A DNA stretch of 64,000 nt from Actinocorallia sp. API 0066 (GCF_020991275.1 NZ_JAJLQY010000018.1:37130-101129); one strand, 5' to 3'; positions 1 to 11,868 are shown, numbered from the stretch's first letter. Numbers and translations are program-made. The notes: a model not told the origin generated them from the sequence alone.

Positions 1-850
1 AGTCCGGGCAGGCGCCGTAGGGGGAGTTGAACGAGAAGGAGCGCGGCTCCAGCTCCTCGAAGGACAGGTCGTCGTACGGGCAGTACAGGTGCTCGGAGTA
101 CATGCGTTCGCGGGCCGGGTCGTCCTCGGGCAGGTCCACGAAGTCCAGGACCAGGGTGCCGCCCGCCAGCGCCAGGCCCGTCTCCACCGAGTCGGCCAGG
201 CGGCGGCGCGCCGACTCCTTGACCGAGAGCCTGTCCACGATCACCGAGATGTCGTGCTTCTCCTGCTTCTTCAGCTGCGGCGGGTCGTCCAGGCGCACCG
301 CGACGCCGTCCACCAGCGCGCGCGAGAAGCCCTTGGCCTGGAGCTCGCGGAACAGCTCCACGTATTCGCCCTTGCGGCCGCGGACCACCGGCGCGAGCAC
401 CTGGAAGCGGGTGCCCTCGGCCAGCTCCAGCACCCTGTCCACGATCTGCTGCGGGCTCTGCCGGGAGATCGGCCGCCCGCACTCGGGGCAGTGCGGCTTG
501 CCGATCCGCGCGTACAGCAGGCGCAGGTAGTCGTACACCTCGGTGATCGTGCCGACGGTCGAGCGGGGGTTCTTCGACGTCGACTTCTGGTCGATCGAGA
601 CGGCCGGGGACAGGCCCTCGATGAAGTCGACGTTCGGCTTGTCCATCTGGCCGAGGAACTGGCGCGCGTAGGCCGACAGCGACTCCACGTAGCGCCGCTG
701 CCCCTCGGCGAAGATCGTGTCGAACGCGAGGCTGGACTTGCCCGAGCCGGACAGCCCGGTGAACACGATCAGCGAGTCGCGCGGCAGATCGAGCGAGACG
801 TCCTTGAGATTGTGCTCGCGCGCGCCGCGAACGACGAGTCGATCATGCAC
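1..850 (-). CDS. uvrA: UvrABC excinuclease subunit A, N-terminal part (cut by window edge)
   Basis: Damage-recognition ATPase of nucleotide excision repair, partner of UvrB and UvrC in the cytoplasm. About 283 residues are visible, reading leftward off the window. The GTG at 850 gives a start that fits the family ([20 protein letters not shown]). Walker [10 protein letters not shown] is at residues 32-40, followed by the UvrA-typical [16 protein letters not shown] and [17 protein letters not shown] stretches. A CPECGRPI Cys pair and the [12 protein letters not shown] segment belong to the zinc-binding insertion. uvrC lies 2.3 kb away on the other strand, a usual actinobacterial arrangement. 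The C-terminal half, including the second ATPase site, is outside the window. Confidence 0.97.
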   Translation of the reverse strand, partial: MHDRLVVRGAREHNLKDVSLDLPRDSLIVFTGLSGSGKSSLAFDTIFAEGQRRYVESLSAYARQFLGQMDKPNVDFIEGLSPAVSIDQKSTSKNPRSTVGTITEVYDYLRLLYARIGKPHCPECGRPISRQSPQQIVDRVLELAEGTRFQVLAPVVRGRKGEYVELFRELQAKGFSRALVDGVAVRLDDPPQLKKQEKHDISVIVDRLSVKESARRRLADSVETGLALAGGTLVLDFVDLPEDDPARERMYSEHLYCPYDDLSFEELEPRSFSFNSPYGACPD

Positions 851-1077
851 GGTGTGTTTCCCCAGATCATCGGCGGTTTTGGGCGGAGGAGGAAGGGCCC
901 GATTCAGGCTAACCACCGGGACTGACATTTTCGTCCCGCGAGCGGTGCGCCCGCCGTCACCGTACACGTGTTCGAACGTCCGCCGCCACCGAACGCGCGT
1001 CTTCCGCCAGTGTCCCGCGCCTCCCACGCCCGAGCCCCTCGCGACGGCAGAATGCCACGGTGGACTCGGGGCTTGCG

Positions 1078-2643
1078 ATGTTCTCGGTGATCGTCCTCCT
1101 GATGCTCGTCACCGTGCTCGCGGTGGGCCTGGGCGACCGGATCAGACGCCCGTACCCGGTGCTGGTGAGCGTCTTCGGGCTCGCCGTCGCCTTCACGCCG
1201 CTGCCCGCGCTCCAGATCCCGCCCGAACTGATCCTCCCGCTGTTCCTTCCGCCGCTCATCTACGCGACGGCCCAGCGCACGTCGTGGCGGCTGCTGATCT
1301 CCCGGCGCAGGACGATCTTCTGGCTGGCGGGCGTCCTCGTCCTCATGACCGTCGCCGCGTCGGCGGCCACCACCTACTGGGCCATCGGCGGGGTGAGCGT
1401 CGCCGCCGCGATCGCGCTCGGCGCCGCCGTCGCGCCGCCCGACCCGGTGGCCACCGAGGCCGTCGCGGGACCGCTCGGCCTGCCCCGCCGGGTGATCACC
1501 GTGCTGCAGACCGAGGGCCTCTGCAACGACGCGACCGCCTTCGTCGTCTACGCGGTCGCGATCAGCGCGGTGCACACGGGGCACTACTCGCTGCCGGAGG
1601 CCGTCCTGCTGTTCCTGTGGGAGGTCGTGGCCGCCGTCGCGATCGGCCTCGCGGCGGGCTGGCTCGGCACCTGGCTCCAGGGCCACCTCGACAACGTGAC
1701 GGCACGCAGCGCCCTCACCCTCGTGTTCCCCTTCGCGACCTACCTCCTCGCCGACGTCTGCCACGCCTCGGGCGTCCTGTCCGTCCTCGTCGTCAGCCTC
1801 TACCTCGGGCAGACGACCGCCGACGCGGGCGGCGTGAGCGACCGGCTCACCTCCACCGCCTTCTGGAACACCCTGGAGATGCTCATCACCGGCCTCGCCT
1901 TCGGCCTCATCGGCCTGGAGTTGCGCGAGGTGTGGCCCGGCACCGAGCGGCTGCCCGCCTACGCGCTGCACGCGGCGATCATCTGTGCTGTGGTGATCGC
2001 GCTGCGGTTCGCCTGGATGATGACGGTAGGCCCGTTCATGCGCAGGTTCGGCACCCGCGGCTACCAGGGGTACCGGGAGGAGGTCGCGCGGGACTGGCGC
2101 GACGACTTCATCCTCGCCTTCTGCGGCTTCCGGGGCCTGGCCACCCTCGCCCTGGCCCTCGCGCTGCCCGCGACGACCCCGCACCGCGCCGAACTCCTGT
2201 TCGTCGCCTTCACCGTCATCCTCGTGACGCTGATCGTGCCGGGCCTGGTGATGCCGTGGGTCGTCCGCGTCCTCGGGGTCCGCAAGGACGAGGAGGGGGA
2301 GACGGAGGCCGTCCAGGACCTCGCCTACCGCGCCTCCCGAGCCGCCCTGCGGAGGCTCCGCCAGCTCGACGTGGAGGAGGACCTGCCGACGGAGGTGGTC
2401 CAGCGGCTCCGGTACACGCAGCGGCTGCTCACCAGCGAGCTGTGCGACGAGCTCCCCGACGACGTCCAGGAGGGCTACGAGCAGCGCAGGATGTACGCCC
2501 AGATCAAGCGGCGGGTGGAGGCGGAGATGCTGGAGGCGTCCCGCGCCGAGGTGCTGCTGGCCCGCTCGGAGCACGGCGTGGACCCGGAGGCCGCCGACAA
2601 GGTGCTCCGCCGCCTCGACCTCCGCAGCGCCCACCTGCTCTGA
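1078..2643 (+). CDS. Na+/H+ antiporter of the CPA1 (NhaP-like) family
   Basis: Integral membrane cation:proton antiporter of about 521 residues, likely exporting Na+ (or K+) in exchange for H+. The first ~400 residues form 11-12 hydrophobic segments. [15 protein letters not shown] and [11 protein letters not shown] (roughly residues 125-165) correspond to the CPA1 ion-binding region, where the ND pair carries the key Asp. The last ~130 residues are charged and helical, a cytoplasmic regulatory tail. I take the ATG at 1078 as start; the GTG at 1060 would add six residues (MDSGLA). It is divergent from uvrA and probably monocistronic. Family is clear; ion specificity cannot be read from the sequence. 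Confidence 0.85.
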   Translation: MFSVIVLLMLVTVLAVGLGDRIRRPYPVLVSVFGLAVAFTPLPALQIPPELILPLFLPPLIYATAQRTSWRLLISRRRTIFWLAGVLVLMTVAASAATTYWAIGGVSVAAAIALGAAVAPPDPVATEAVAGPLGLPRRVITVLQTEGLCNDATAFVVYAVAISAVHTGHYSLPEAVLLFLWEVVAAVAIGLAAGWLGTWLQGHLDNVTARSALTLVFPFATYLLADVCHASGVLSVLVVSLYLGQTTADAGGVSDRLTSTAFWNTLEMLITGLAFGLIGLELREVWPGTERLPAYALHAAIICAVVIALRFAWMMTVGPFMRRFGTRGYQGYREEVARDWRDDFILAFCGFRGLATLALALALPATTPHRAELLFVAFTVILVTLIVPGLVMPWVVRVLGVRKDEEGETEAVQDLAYRASRAALRRLRQLDVEEDLPTEVVQRLRYTQRLLTSELCDELPDDVQEGYEQRRMYAQIKRRVEAEMLEASRAEVLLARSEHGVDPEAADKVLRRLDLRSAHLL

Positions 2644-2725
2644 CAAGCAGCTTTCAGGAGGTGCCTCGGGCGCCTATTCGGGGGGTGGGTCGGAGCAGCG
2701 TGGGGGAGGGCCCATGATGGTCTGC

Positions 2726-3124
2726 ATGTCTGACCTCAGCCGTCGTGCCGCGCTCGGGGCGTTCGGGGCCGCCGGGCTCGCGGGCGCCGCCGCCTGCGCG
2801 GGACCCTCCGCCCCCACCACACCGCCGAACCTCGCGGGCAGGGAACTGATCAAAGCAGCCGACGTGCCCGTCGGCGGCGGCAAGATCATCGGCGAGCACA
2901 AGGTCTTTGTGGTCCAGCCCACCGCCGGCGTCTTCAAGTGCTTCAGCTCGGTCTGCACCCACCGCAACTGCGGCGTGACCGCCCCCCGCGACGGCAAGGT
3001 CCACTGCCCCTGCCACGGCAGCGAGTTCGACGCCACCACCGGCGCCGTCACCAAGCCCCCGGCCGCCGCCCCCCTCCGCGAGTACCCCGTCGAAGTCCGC
3101 GACGGCGCCATCGTCGTCGTCTGA
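2726..3124 (+). CDS. Rieske 2Fe-2S protein with Tat/lipoprotein-type signal
   Basis: Small secreted or membrane-anchored Rieske protein, about 132 residues from the ATG at 2726; an ATG at 2714 would add four. The N-terminus MSDLSRRAALGAFGAAGLAG has the twin-arginine pattern and ends in a lipobox-like AAAC, so Tat export with lipidation is likely. Cluster ligands are in CTHRNC and CPCHGSEF (Cys-X-His and Cys-X2-His). A low-complexity PSAPTTPPN linker separates the signal from the Rieske fold. It sits alone between the antiporter and uvrC. An electron-transfer role at the outer membrane face is inferred; the partner is unknown. Confidence 0.88.
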   Translation: MSDLSRRAALGAFGAAGLAGAAACAGPSAPTTPPNLAGRELIKAADVPVGGGKIIGEHKVFVVQPTAGVFKCFSSVCTHRNCGVTAPRDGKVHCPCHGSEFDATTGAVTKPPAAAPLREYPVEVRDGAIVVV

Positions 3125-3174
3125 GGGTGTTCGGAGCGCCCAAAAACGTCACTCACGCCTACTAGTCTGGGCGT

Positions 3175-5157
3175 GTGGCAGATCCCGCGTCGTATAGGCC
3201 CGCTCCCGGGGCGATTCCCGAGTCGCCGGGGGTGTACCGGTTCCGTGACGAGCACGGCCGGGTCGTCTACGTGGGCAAGGCCAAGAACCTGCGGCAGCGG
3301 CTGAACTCCTACTTCACCGACCACGCGGCGCTGCATCCGCGCACCCAGAGCATGGTCACCACCGCCGCGTCCGTCACGTGGACGGTGGTGTCCACCGAGG
3401 TCGAGGCGCTCCAGCTCGAGTACTCCTGGATCAAGGAGTACGACCCGCGCTTCAACGTCCGCTACCGGGACGACAAGTCCTACCCGTACCTCGCGGTCAC
3501 CATGAACGAGGAGTACCCGCGCGTCACGGTGATGCGCGGGGCCAAGCGCAAGGGCGTCCGCTACTTCGGGCCCTACTCGCACGCGTGGGCGATCCGCGAG
3601 ACGGTCGACCTGCTGCTGCGCGTCTTCCCGGTCCGCACGTGCAGCGCCGGGGTGTTCAAGCGGCACGGCCAGATCGGCCGTCCCTGCCTGCTCGGCTACA
3701 TCGGCAAGTGCTCGGCCCCCTGCGTCGGCCGGATCGACGAGGCGGGCCACCGCGCGCTCGCCGACGACTTCTGCGCGTTCATGGCGGGCGACACCGGCAG
3801 GTTCATGAAGCGCCTGGAGCGCGAGATGTACGCCGCCGCCGACGCCGAGGAGTACGAGACGGCGGCCCGCCGCCGCGACGACATCCGCGCGCTGGAGCGC
3901 GCCCTGGAGAAGCAGGCCGTCGTGCTGTCCGACAGCACCGACTGCGACGTCATCGCGTTCGCCCGCGACGAGCTGGAGGCCGCCGCCCAGGTCTTCTACG
4001 TGCGCGGCGGCCGCATCCGGGGCCAGCGCGGCTGGGTGGTGGACCTCGTGGAGGAGCGCACCACAGCCGACCTCGTCGAGGACTTCCTCATCCAGGCGTA
4101 CGGCGAGAGCGACGCCGTCCCGCGCGAGGTCCTCGTGCCGGAGCTGCCGCCGGACACCGAGGCGATGGGCGAGCTGCTCGCCGAGGTGCGCGGCGGGCCC
4201 GTCCAGGTCAGGGTGCCCAAGCGCGGCGACAAGAAGGAGCTGCTGGGCACCGTCGCGCGCAACGCGCACGAGGCGCTCAAGCAGCACAAGACGCGCCGCG
4301 CGGGCGACCTCACCGCGCGCAGCCGCGCCCTGCAGGAGATCCAGGAGGCGCTGGAGCTGGACCAGGCGCCGCTGCGGGTGGAGTGCGTCGACGTCTCCAA
4401 CCTCCAGGGCACCAACGTCGTCGCGTCCATGGTCGTGTTCGAGGACGGCCTCCCGCGCAAGTCCGAGTACCGCAGGTTCACCATCAAGACGGTGCAGGGC
4501 CAGGACGACGTCCGCTCCATCCACGAGGTCGTCACCCGCAGGTTCAAGCGCTACCTGGCGGAGAGCCAGAAGGCGGGAGAGCTGTCACCCGAGGGCATCG
4601 CGGGCGAGGACGCCGAAGGGCTGCTGTCGTCCTACGGTTTCGGCGGCGACGCCGACGAGCCCGCCGCGCGTCAGCCGCTCGATCCTGAGACGGGCCGTCC
4701 GCGCAAGTTCGCCTACCCGCCCAACCTGCTCGTCATCGACGGCGGCCCGCCGCAGGTCGCCGCCGCCCAGCGCGCGCTGGACGAGCTCGGCATCGACGAC
4801 ATCGCCGTCTGCGGCCTCGCCAAGCGGCTGGAGGAGGTCTGGCTCCCCGGCGAGGAGGACCCGGTGATCCTGCCGCGCACCAGCGAGGGCCTGTACCTGC
4901 TCCAGCGGGTCCGCGACGAGGCGCACAGGTTCGCCATCACCTTCCACCGGGCCAAGCGGTCCAAGGCAATGACCGAGAGCGAGCTGGACGCGGTGCCGGG
5001 CCTGGGCCCCGCGCGCCGCTCCGCGCTGCTCAAGCACTTCGGCTCGGTGCGGCGGCTCAAGGAGGCGACGCCCGAGCAGATCGCCGAGGTCCCGGGCATC
5101 GGGCGCAGAACGGCGGAGTCCATCGCGGCCGCACTTCAGGGGGGATCGACCACATGA
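3175..5157 (+). CDS. uvrC: UvrABC excinuclease subunit C
   Basis: Makes the dual incisions in nucleotide excision repair. 660 residues, normal length. Domains in order: GIY-YIG nuclease ([22 protein letters not shown], about residues 15-95), a Cys-rich segment ([20 protein letters not shown]), UVR coiled-coil (about 195-235), RNase H-like domain holding the second active site ([20 protein letters not shown] and ...[11 protein letters not shown]), and a C-terminal helix-hairpin-helix pair ([18 protein letters not shown] / [13 protein letters not shown]). The start is the GTG at 3175. The stop overlaps the rapZ start by ATGA, so uvrC-rapZ-yvcK form one translationally coupled operon. Confidence 0.97.
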   Translation: MADPASYRPAPGAIPESPGVYRFRDEHGRVVYVGKAKNLRQRLNSYFTDHAALHPRTQSMVTTAASVTWTVVSTEVEALQLEYSWIKEYDPRFNVRYRDDKSYPYLAVTMNEEYPRVTVMRGAKRKGVRYFGPYSHAWAIRETVDLLLRVFPVRTCSAGVFKRHGQIGRPCLLGYIGKCSAPCVGRIDEAGHRALADDFCAFMAGDTGRFMKRLEREMYAAADAEEYETAARRRDDIRALERALEKQAVVLSDSTDCDVIAFARDELEAAAQVFYVRGGRIRGQRGWVVDLVEERTTADLVEDFLIQAYGESDAVPREVLVPELPPDTEAMGELLAEVRGGPVQVRVPKRGDKKELLGTVARNAHEALKQHKTRRAGDLTARSRALQEIQEALELDQAPLRVECVDVSNLQGTNVVASMVVFEDGLPRKSEYRRFTIKTVQGQDDVRSIHEVVTRRFKRYLAESQKAGELSPEGIAGEDAEGLLSSYGFGGDADEPAARQPLDPETGRPRKFAYPPNLLVIDGGPPQVAAAQRALDELGIDDIAVCGLAKRLEEVWLPGEEDPVILPRTSEGLYLLQRVRDEAHRFAITFHRAKRSKAMTESELDAVPGLGPARRSALLKHFGSVRRLKEATPEQIAEVPGIGRRTAESIAAALQGGSTT

Positions 5158-6029
5158 CACCGCAGCACGTCCCCGACATCGTCATCGTCACCGGCATGTC
5201 GGGCGCGGGCCGCAGCACGGCCGCCAAGGCGCTGGAGGACCTCGACTGGTTCGTCGTGGACAACCTCCCGCCCGGCCTGCTCGCCACCATGGCCGACCTG
5301 GGCGGACGCGTCCAGGACGCGGTCCCGCGCATCGCCGTCGTCGTGGACGTCCGCAGCCGCGCCTTCACCTCCGACCTGCACTCGGCCACCGCCGAACTGG
5401 AGGCGCGCGGGGTGCGGCCCCGCGTCGTGTTCCTGGAGGCGGGCGACGACGCCCTCGTCCGGCGGTTCGAGAGCGTGCGCCGCCCGCACCCGCTCCAGGC
5501 CGACGGGCGCATCGTGGACGGCATCGCCCGCGAACGCGCCCAACTGCTGCAGATACGGGCCGAGGCCGACCTCGTCCTGGACACCACCGACCTCAACGTG
5601 CACCAGCTCCGCGCCAAGGTGGTCGACTACTTCGGCGACACCGACAGCGAGTCGAGCCTGCGCGCCACCGTCGTGTCCTTCGGCTACAAGTACGGCCTGC
5701 CGGTGGACGCCGACCTCGTGGTCGACTGCCGCTTCCTGCCGAACCCGCACTGGGTGCCCGAGCTGCGCCCCCAGTCCGGCAAGGACCCGGGCGTCCGTGA
5801 CTTCGTGCTGCGCCAGCGCGGAGCCAAGGAGTTCCTCGACGCCTACACCGAGGTGTTGCGCCTCCTGACGGCGGGCTACGAGCGCGAGGGCAAGCACTAC
5901 GTGACGCTCGCGGTCGGCTGTACCGGGGGCAAGCACCGCAGCGTCGCGATGGCCGAGCAGCTCGGCCAGCGGCTCAGAGACGAGGGAGTGGACGTCCAGG
6001 TGGCCCACCGAGACCTCGGCAGGGAGTAA
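5154..6029 (+). CDS. rapZ: RNase adapter / nucleotide-binding protein RapZ (YvcJ)
   Basis: P-loop protein of the RapZ/YvcJ family, 291 residues. Walker [13 protein letters not shown] lies near the N-terminus, followed by [12 protein letters not shown]. The C-terminal part has [23 protein letters not shown] and [15 protein letters not shown], the conserved RapZ C-domain that binds small RNA or UDP-GlcNAc-type ligands in other bacteria. In E. coli RapZ controls GlmS mRNA; the actinobacterial role is less settled. The start ATG overlaps the uvrC stop by four bases, and yvcK begins directly after its stop. The operon with yvcK and whiA is conserved across Gram-positive bacteria. Confidence 0.96.
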   Translation: MTPQHVPDIVIVTGMSGAGRSTAAKALEDLDWFVVDNLPPGLLATMADLGGRVQDAVPRIAVVVDVRSRAFTSDLHSATAELEARGVRPRVVFLEAGDDALVRRFESVRRPHPLQADGRIVDGIARERAQLLQIRAEADLVLDTTDLNVHQLRAKVVDYFGDTDSESSLRATVVSFGYKYGLPVDADLVVDCRFLPNPHWVPELRPQSGKDPGVRDFVLRQRGAKEFLDAYTEVLRLLTAGYEREGKHYVTLAVGCTGGKHRSVAMAEQLGQRLRDEGVDVQVAHRDLGRE

Positions 6030-6977
6030 GTGAACAACCCCGGAGTGGTCGCCCTGGGCGGCGGCCATGGCCTCTACGCGTCCCTGTCCGCGCTGCGGAA
6101 GGTGACCGACCGGCTCACCGCCGTGGTCACCGTCGCCGACGACGGCGGCTCGTCGGGCAGGCTGCGCCGCGAACTCGGCGTCATCCCGCCCGGCGACCTG
6201 CGGATGGCGCTGGCCGCGCTGTGCGGCGACGACCAGTGGGGACGCACCTGGAGCGAGGTCGTCCAGCACCGGTTCCGCAGCCATGGCGACCTGCACGAGC
6301 ACGCGGTGGGCAACCTCCTCATCGTCGCCCTGTGGGAGCTGCTGGGCGACACCGTCGAGGGTCTCGACTGGGTGGGCCGCCTGCTCGGCGCGCAAGGCAG
6401 GGTGCTGCCTATGGCGACGGTCCCGCTCGACATCGTCGCCGACGTCCAGGGCGTCGACCCCGACCGGCCGCTCGACATCACCCGGGTGCGCGGCCAGGTC
6501 GCGTGCGCCAGCACGCCCGGCAAGGTCCGCGGCGTCTCCCTGGTGCCCGAGGACCCGCCCGCGAGCCCGCAGGCCCTGGAGGCGATCCACGAGGCCGACT
6601 GGGTGGTGTTCGGCCCCGGCTCCTGGTTCACCAGCGTCCTGCCGCACCTGAAGGTCCCCGAACTCCAGCACGCGCTCGTCGAGACGCGGGCGCGCCGCGT
6701 GGTCGCGCTGAACCTCGCCCCGCAGCCCGGCGAGACCGACGACTTCTCCCAGCAGGCGCACCTGGACGTCCTGCACGCGCACGCCCCCGACCTGCGGGTG
6801 GACGTCGTGCTCGCCGACAAGGGGGTGGTCGAGGACCCGGAGGCGCTCGCCAAGTCCGTCGAGCGGCTCGGCGGCGAGCTCATCCTCGCCGAGGTCGCCA
6901 TGCGCGACGGCTCGCCCCGGCACGATCCCGCACTCCTGGCCCAAGCTTTCGTACAGATCTTCGCTAGTGGCCGATGA
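6030..6977 (+). CDS. yvcK: YvcK / CofD-like gluconeogenesis factor
   Basis: UDP-sugar-binding CofD-fold protein of 315 residues. Family motifs seen: VALGGGHGLYASLSALR at the N-terminus, TAVVTVADDGGSSGRLRREL, IPPGDLRMALAAL and VFGPGSWFTSVLPHL. In Bacillus and mycobacteria (CuvA) this protein links carbon metabolism to cell-wall precursor supply and cell shape. The GTG start immediately follows the rapZ stop with no spacer. The whiA start is 85 bases downstream, so whiA may also have its own promoter. Confidence 0.95.
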   Translation: MNNPGVVALGGGHGLYASLSALRKVTDRLTAVVTVADDGGSSGRLRRELGVIPPGDLRMALAALCGDDQWGRTWSEVVQHRFRSHGDLHEHAVGNLLIVALWELLGDTVEGLDWVGRLLGAQGRVLPMATVPLDIVADVQGVDPDRPLDITRVRGQVACASTPGKVRGVSLVPEDPPASPQALEAIHEADWVVFGPGSWFTSVLPHLKVPELQHALVETRARRVVALNLAPQPGETDDFSQQAHLDVLHAHAPDLRVDVVLADKGVVEDPEALAKSVERLGGELILAEVAMRDGSPRHDPALLAQAFVQIFASGR

Positions 6978-7062
6978 GCGCGCCTGGATCCGGAAGACTG
7001 GTGCGGACATTCCGACGCGCGGGGTCAGCCTCTAAAGCTGGCGGGGGGAGAAGAGGTAGCGC

Positions 7063-8043
7063 ATGGCGATGACCGGCGTGGTGAAGGACGAACTCAGCCG
7101 GCTGCCCATCATGAAACCGTGCTGCCGCAAGGCCGAGGTGTCGACGGTCCTGCGGTTCGCGGGCGGGCTGCACCTGGTGAGCGGCAGGATCGTGATCGAG
7201 GCCGAGCTCGACACCGGGGCCGCCGCGCGCCGACTGCGCAAGGACATCGCCGAGGTCTTCGGACACACCTCCGACGTCATCGTGCTCGCGCCCAGCGGCC
7301 TGCGCAAGGGCAACCGCTACGTGGTGCGGGTGATCCGCGACGGCGAGTCCCTGGCCCGGCAGACGGGCCTGATCGACAACCACGGCCGTCCGGTGCGCGG
7401 CCTGCCGCGGCACGTCGTGGCGGGCGCGGCCTGCGACGCCGAGTCGGCGTGGCGCGGCGCGTTCCTCGCGCACGGCTCGCTGACCGAACCCGGCCGCTCC
7501 ATGTCGATGGAGATCACCTGCCCCGGGCCGGAGGCGGCGCTCGCCCTCGTCGGCGCGGCGCGGCGGCTGCGGATCAACGCCAAGAACCGCGAGGTGCGCG
7601 GCGTGGACCGGGTGGTGGTCCGCGACGGCGACGCGATCTCCGCGCTGCTCACCCGGCTCGGCGCGCACGACAGCGTGCTGGCCTGGGAGGAGCGGCGGAT
7701 GCGCCGCGAGGTGCGGGCGACCGCCAACCGCCTCGCCAACTTCGACGACGCCAACCTGCGCCGCTCGGCGCGGGCCGCCGTCGCCGCGGGGGCGCGGGTG
7801 GCCAGGGCGATGGAGATCCTCGGTGAGGACGCCCCCGAGCACCTCATCGCCGCGGGCAGGCTGCGCCTGGAGCACAAGCAGGCGTCGCTGGAGGAACTCG
7901 GGCAGCTCGCCTCGCCGCCGCTCACCAAGGACGCCATCGCCGGCCGCATCCGGCGGCTGCTCGCGATGGCGGACAAACGCGCGGCCGATCTCGGACTTCC
8001 CGGGACAGAGGCGAATCTCACCCCGGACATGCTCGTCCCCTGA
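7063..8043 (+). CDS. whiA: Sporulation transcription regulator WhiA
   Basis: DNA-binding regulator of sporulation septation in Streptomyces, acting with WhiB; in other Gram-positives it influences division. 326 residues. The N-terminal two-thirds is the degenerate LAGLIDADG homing-endonuclease-like domain ([25 protein letters not shown]-type [35 protein letters not shown]). The C-terminal helix-turn-helix is in [20 protein letters not shown]. It is last in the uvrC-rapZ-yvcK-whiA run and upstream of gap. Presence fits a sporulating filamentous actinomycete but does not prove it, since whiA is widespread. Confidence 0.97.
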   Translation: MAMTGVVKDELSRLPIMKPCCRKAEVSTVLRFAGGLHLVSGRIVIEAELDTGAAARRLRKDIAEVFGHTSDVIVLAPSGLRKGNRYVVRVIRDGESLARQTGLIDNHGRPVRGLPRHVVAGAACDAESAWRGAFLAHGSLTEPGRSMSMEITCPGPEAALALVGAARRLRINAKNREVRGVDRVVVRDGDAISALLTRLGAHDSVLAWEERRMRREVRATANRLANFDDANLRRSARAAVAAGARVARAMEILGEDAPEHLIAAGRLRLEHKQASLEELGQLASPPLTKDAIAGRIRRLLAMADKRAADLGLPGTEANLTPDMLVP

Positions 8044-8097
8044 CCCCGCGCCGGACACCCGTGACGGCACCGAGAGCAGGGCCCGCTGCTCACACCG

Positions 8098-8137
8098 CTG
8101 GTCTAAACCAGACCTCTATACCAATCTGGTCTAGACC
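8098..8137. promoter_or_regulatory. Two DasR-type (dre-like) inverted repeats upstream of gap
   Basis: Two copies of a TGGTCTARACC inverted repeat lie in the whiA-gap gap: CTGGTCTAAACCAG at 8098-8111 and CTGGTCTAGACC at 8126-8137, whose core GGTCTAGACC is a perfect palindrome. Start-to-start spacing is 28 bases. They match the Streptomyces DasR responsive element, published consensus A(C/T)TGGTCTAGACCA(G/C)T. DasR is a GntR/HutC regulator that senses amino-sugar phosphates. A third near-identical site lies between tkt and ctaB. Binding by DasR itself is inferred; another HutC-subfamily repressor could use the same sequence. Confidence 0.65.
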
Positions 8138-8288
8138 TCTGGGATCATGTCGCAGGTGAGCGCATCTCCCCAACGCAGGGGAGGCGCGTTCACCCTTCGG
8201 CTCAGCCCGGACCAGGTGCCAGACGCGGGCGTCCCGTTCGGTAGGGTCGGCGGAGAAACAGGGCGGTGAGTGAACCCGGTCCTGGTAG

Positions 8289-9317
<1,029 letters not shown>

Positions 9318-9330
9318 GGGTTCTTCGTCG

Positions 9331-9375
9331 ACCGGACGGGGTCCTTCTCGTGAGGAGGGGCCCCGTCCGTCGGTT
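9331..9375 (+). terminator. Stem-loop in the gap-pgk intergenic region
   Basis: An imperfect GC-rich hairpin begins 13 bases after the gap stop. The left arm ACCGGACGGGG pairs with the right arm CCCCGTCCGTCGGT around a short loop, with extra pairing inside. There is no T-run, so it could be a partial terminator, a processing site, or an mRNA 3'-end stabiliser that lets gap be expressed above pgk and tpi. Confidence 0.5.
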
Positions 9376-9412
9376 GTGGCCGGTAAGCGCTTCTCTGGGT
9401 GAGGGGTTGGAC

Positions 9413-10600
9413 ATGAAGACGGTTGAGGAACTCGACGTTCGCGGCAAGAAGGTGCTGGTCCGGGCGGACCTGAACGTGCCGCTGCAGGACGGGCGGATCA
9501 CCGACGACGGGCGGATCCGGGCGAGCCTGCCCACGATCCGGCAGCTCGTCGACAAGGGCGCGCGGGTCGTCGTCGTGGCGCACCTGGGCCGGCCCAAGGG
9601 CGAGCCGAAGCCGGAGTTCTCGCTGGCGCCGGTCGCCGGACGCCTCGCCGAACTGCTCGGCCAGGGCGTCGCGTTCGCCTCCGACACGGTCGGCGAGTCC
9701 GCCAAGGCGGTCGTCGCGGCGCTCGGCGACGGCGAGGTCGCGCTGCTGGAGAACCTGCGGTTCAACGCGGGCGAGACCGCCAAGGACGACGCCGAGCGCG
9801 GCGCGTTCGCCGACAGGCTGGCCGCGCTCGCCGACGTGTACGTGGGCGACGGGTTCGGCGCCGTGCACCGCAAGCACGCCTCCGTCTACGACGTGCCGCG
9901 GCGCCTCCCGCACGCCGCGGGCGGCCTCATCGCCACCGAGGTCGGCGTGCTGAGGAAGCTCACCGAGGACGTCCAGCGGCCCTACGCGGTGGTGCTCGGC
10001 GGCTCCAAGGTCTCCGACAAGCTCGGCGTCATCGACAACCTGCTGGAGACGGCAGACCGCATCCTCGTCGGCGGTGGCATGGTCTTCACCTTCCTCAAGG
10101 CCAAGGGCCACGAGGTCGGCAAGTCGCTGCTCGAAGAGGACCAGATCCCGGTCGTCCTGGACTACCTCGCGCGCGCCGAGGCCAAGGGCGTCGAGTTTGT
10201 CCTGCCGGTCGACATCGTCGCGGCGACCGCCTTCGCCGCCGACGCCGATCACGACGTCGTCGCGGCCGAGGCGATCCCCGCCGACCGGCTCGGCCTGGAC
10301 ATCGGCCCCGAGTCCGGCAAGCTGTTCGCCGCCCGCCTCGCCGACGCCAAGACGGTGTTCTGGAACGGCCCGATGGGCGTGTTCGAACTGGAGCCGTACT
10401 CGCACGGCACCCGCGCCGTCGCGCAGGGCCTCATCGACTCGGGCGCGTTCACCGTCGTCGGCGGCGGCGACTCCGCGGCGGCCGTGCGCACCCTCGGTTT
10501 TGACGAGGCGGCCTTCTCCCACATCTCGACCGGCGGCGGCGCCAGCCTCGAGTACCTCGAAGGCAAGACCCTGCCCGGCCTGCAAGCTCTGGAGGACTGA
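9413..10600 (+). CDS. pgk: Phosphoglycerate kinase
   Basis: Transfers phosphate from 1,3-bisphosphoglycerate to ADP. 395 residues from the ATG at 9413, with GAGGGG at 9401-9406 as ribosome site. Motifs: [16 protein letters not shown] (substrate-binding Asp/Asn), [47 protein letters not shown], and the nucleotide-binding [17 protein letters not shown] and [11 protein letters not shown] near the C-terminus. The frame is open far upstream through gap, but only the part from 9413 matches the family. tpi starts six bases after the stop. Confidence 0.98.
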   Translation: MKTVEELDVRGKKVLVRADLNVPLQDGRITDDGRIRASLPTIRQLVDKGARVVVVAHLGRPKGEPKPEFSLAPVAGRLAELLGQGVAFASDTVGESAKAVVAALGDGEVALLENLRFNAGETAKDDAERGAFADRLAALADVYVGDGFGAVHRKHASVYDVPRRLPHAAGGLIATEVGVLRKLTEDVQRPYAVVLGGSKVSDKLGVIDNLLETADRILVGGGMVFTFLKAKGHEVGKSLLEEDQIPVVLDYLARAEAKGVEFVLPVDIVAATAFAADADHDVVAAEAIPADRLGLDIGPESGKLFAARLADAKTVFWNGPMGVFELEPYSHGTRAVAQGLIDSGAFTVVGGGDSAAAVRTLGFDEAAFSHISTGGGASLEYLEGKTLPGLQALED

Positions 10601-10605
10601 TCCGT

Positions 10606-11391
10606 ATGGCCCGCAAGCCCCTCATGGCCGGCAACTGGAAGATGCACAACAACCACCTCGAGGCGATCGCGCTGGTGCAGAAGCTCGCGTTCGCGCTCAA
10701 GGAGAAGGACCACGAGGCCGTCGAGATCGCGGTGCTGCCGCCGTTCACCGACCTCAGGTCCGTGCAGACCCTCGTGGACGCCGACAAGCTGCACCTCGCC
10801 TACGGCTCGCAGGACATCTCCGCGCACGACAAGGGCGCCTACACCGGTGAGATCGCCGGGTCGATGCTGGCCAAGCTCGGCTGCACCTTCGCCACGATCG
10901 GGCACTCCGAGCGCCGCCAGTACCACAACGAGGACGACGCCCTCGTCAACGCCAAGACCAAGGCGGCGCTGAAGAACGGGCTGACCCCGATCGTCTGTGT
11001 CGGTGAGGGCCTGGACGTCCGCAGGGCGGGCGAGCAGGTGCCCTACACGCTCGCCCAGGTGGACGGCGCCCTGGAGGGCCTGACGGCGGAACAGGCCAGG
11101 ACCGTCGTCATCGCCTACGAGCCCGTCTGGGCGATCGGCACCGGCGAGGTCGCCACCCCGGCGGACGCGCAGGAGGTCTGCGGCGCGATCCGGGGCCGAC
11201 TGGCCAAGCTGTACGACACCGAGGTGGCCGACGCCGTGCGGATCCTCTACGGTGGCTCGGTGAAGTCCGGTAACGTGGCGGGGATCATGGCGCAGCCCGA
11301 CGTGGACGGCGGTCTCATCGGCGGGGCGGCGCTGGACGCCGAGGAATTCGTCAAGATCTGCCGATACCGGGACCTTCCGGTGGTGAGCTGA
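10606..11391 (+). CDS. tpiA: Triosephosphate isomerase
   Basis: Interconverts dihydroxyacetone phosphate and glyceraldehyde 3-phosphate. 261 residues. Catalytic residues are visible: Lys in [10 protein letters not shown], His in IGHSERR, Glu in [13 protein letters not shown] (the following residues form loop 6), and the phosphate-binding [10 protein letters not shown] and [12 protein letters not shown]. It follows pgk by five bases and is part of gap-pgk-tpi. Confidence 0.98.
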   Translation: MARKPLMAGNWKMHNNHLEAIALVQKLAFALKEKDHEAVEIAVLPPFTDLRSVQTLVDADKLHLAYGSQDISAHDKGAYTGEIAGSMLAKLGCTFATIGHSERRQYHNEDDALVNAKTKAALKNGLTPIVCVGEGLDVRRAGEQVPYTLAQVDGALEGLTAEQARTVVIAYEPVWAIGTGEVATPADAQEVCGAIRGRLAKLYDTEVADAVRILYGGSVKSGNVAGIMAQPDVDGGLIGGAALDAEEFVKICRYRDLPVVS

Positions 11392-11544
11392 AGCCAAACT
11401 TGCGCCCCCGAAGGGTGGGTTCTGCTGAACCACCGGCTGGTTCGTCGTACCCTTCATAGCGGCAGGTAAACCCAACGTCCTGCCGGACCGTCCTATACAT
11501 TCGAACGAGCCCCGCGCCGCGGGGCGGCTCAGAAGGCGCAAACC

Positions 11545-11784
11545 GTGATTCTTGCAACCTCGATCGTGCTGATCATCACGAGCCTGCTCATGGTGGTGCT
11601 CGTGCTGCTGCACAAGGGCAAGGGCGGGGGCCTGTCCGACATGTTCGGCGGCGGCATCTCGTCCTCGCTCGGCGGATCGTCGGTCGTCGAGCGCAATCTG
11701 GACCGTCTCACGATCGGCACCGGACTCATCTGGTTCGCCGCCATCGTGGTGCTCGGCTTCCTGTTCAAGGCCAAGGGCCTCTGA
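11545..11784 (+). CDS. secG: Preprotein translocase subunit SecG
   Basis: Small accessory subunit of the SecYEG channel, 79 residues. Two hydrophobic segments (about residues 2-22 and 55-75) flank a Gly-rich loop with GKGGGLSDMFGGG, the family signature. The start is a GTG at 11545. It follows tpi by 153 bases, the common actinobacterial tpi-secG order. Confidence 0.93.
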   Translation: MILATSIVLIITSLLMVVLVLLHKGKGGGLSDMFGGGISSSLGGSSVVERNLDRLTIGTGLIWFAAIVVLGFLFKAKGL

Positions 11785-11819
11785 CGCAGGCGCCTACGGG
11801 CCGCATTCATTTGGAGAAC

Positions 11820-11844
11820 GCGCCGGGAGCCTGGCTCCCGGCGC
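11820..11844 (+). terminator. Perfect 12-bp palindromic hairpin between secG and rbpA
   Basis: GCGCCGGGAGCC (11820-11831) and GGCTCCCGGCGC (11833-11844) are exact reverse complements separated by a single base, so a very stable hairpin forms after some fraying of the loop. It begins 36 bases after the secG stop and has no T-run. Likely the terminator of the glycolytic/secG transcript. Confidence 0.6.
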
Positions 11845-11868
11845 GCGTGATTGACTTGAGGAGTGTCC

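Noticed and set aside
717..2717. Rightward frame of about 666 codons over uvrA/antiporter
   Set aside because: Another frame of the antiporter gene; Arg/Pro/Gly-rich and without homology.
8147..8269. Small ORF (40 codons) between whiA and gap
   Set aside because: It has no ribosome site, lies in the gap promoter region right after the operators, and its translation is not protein-like.
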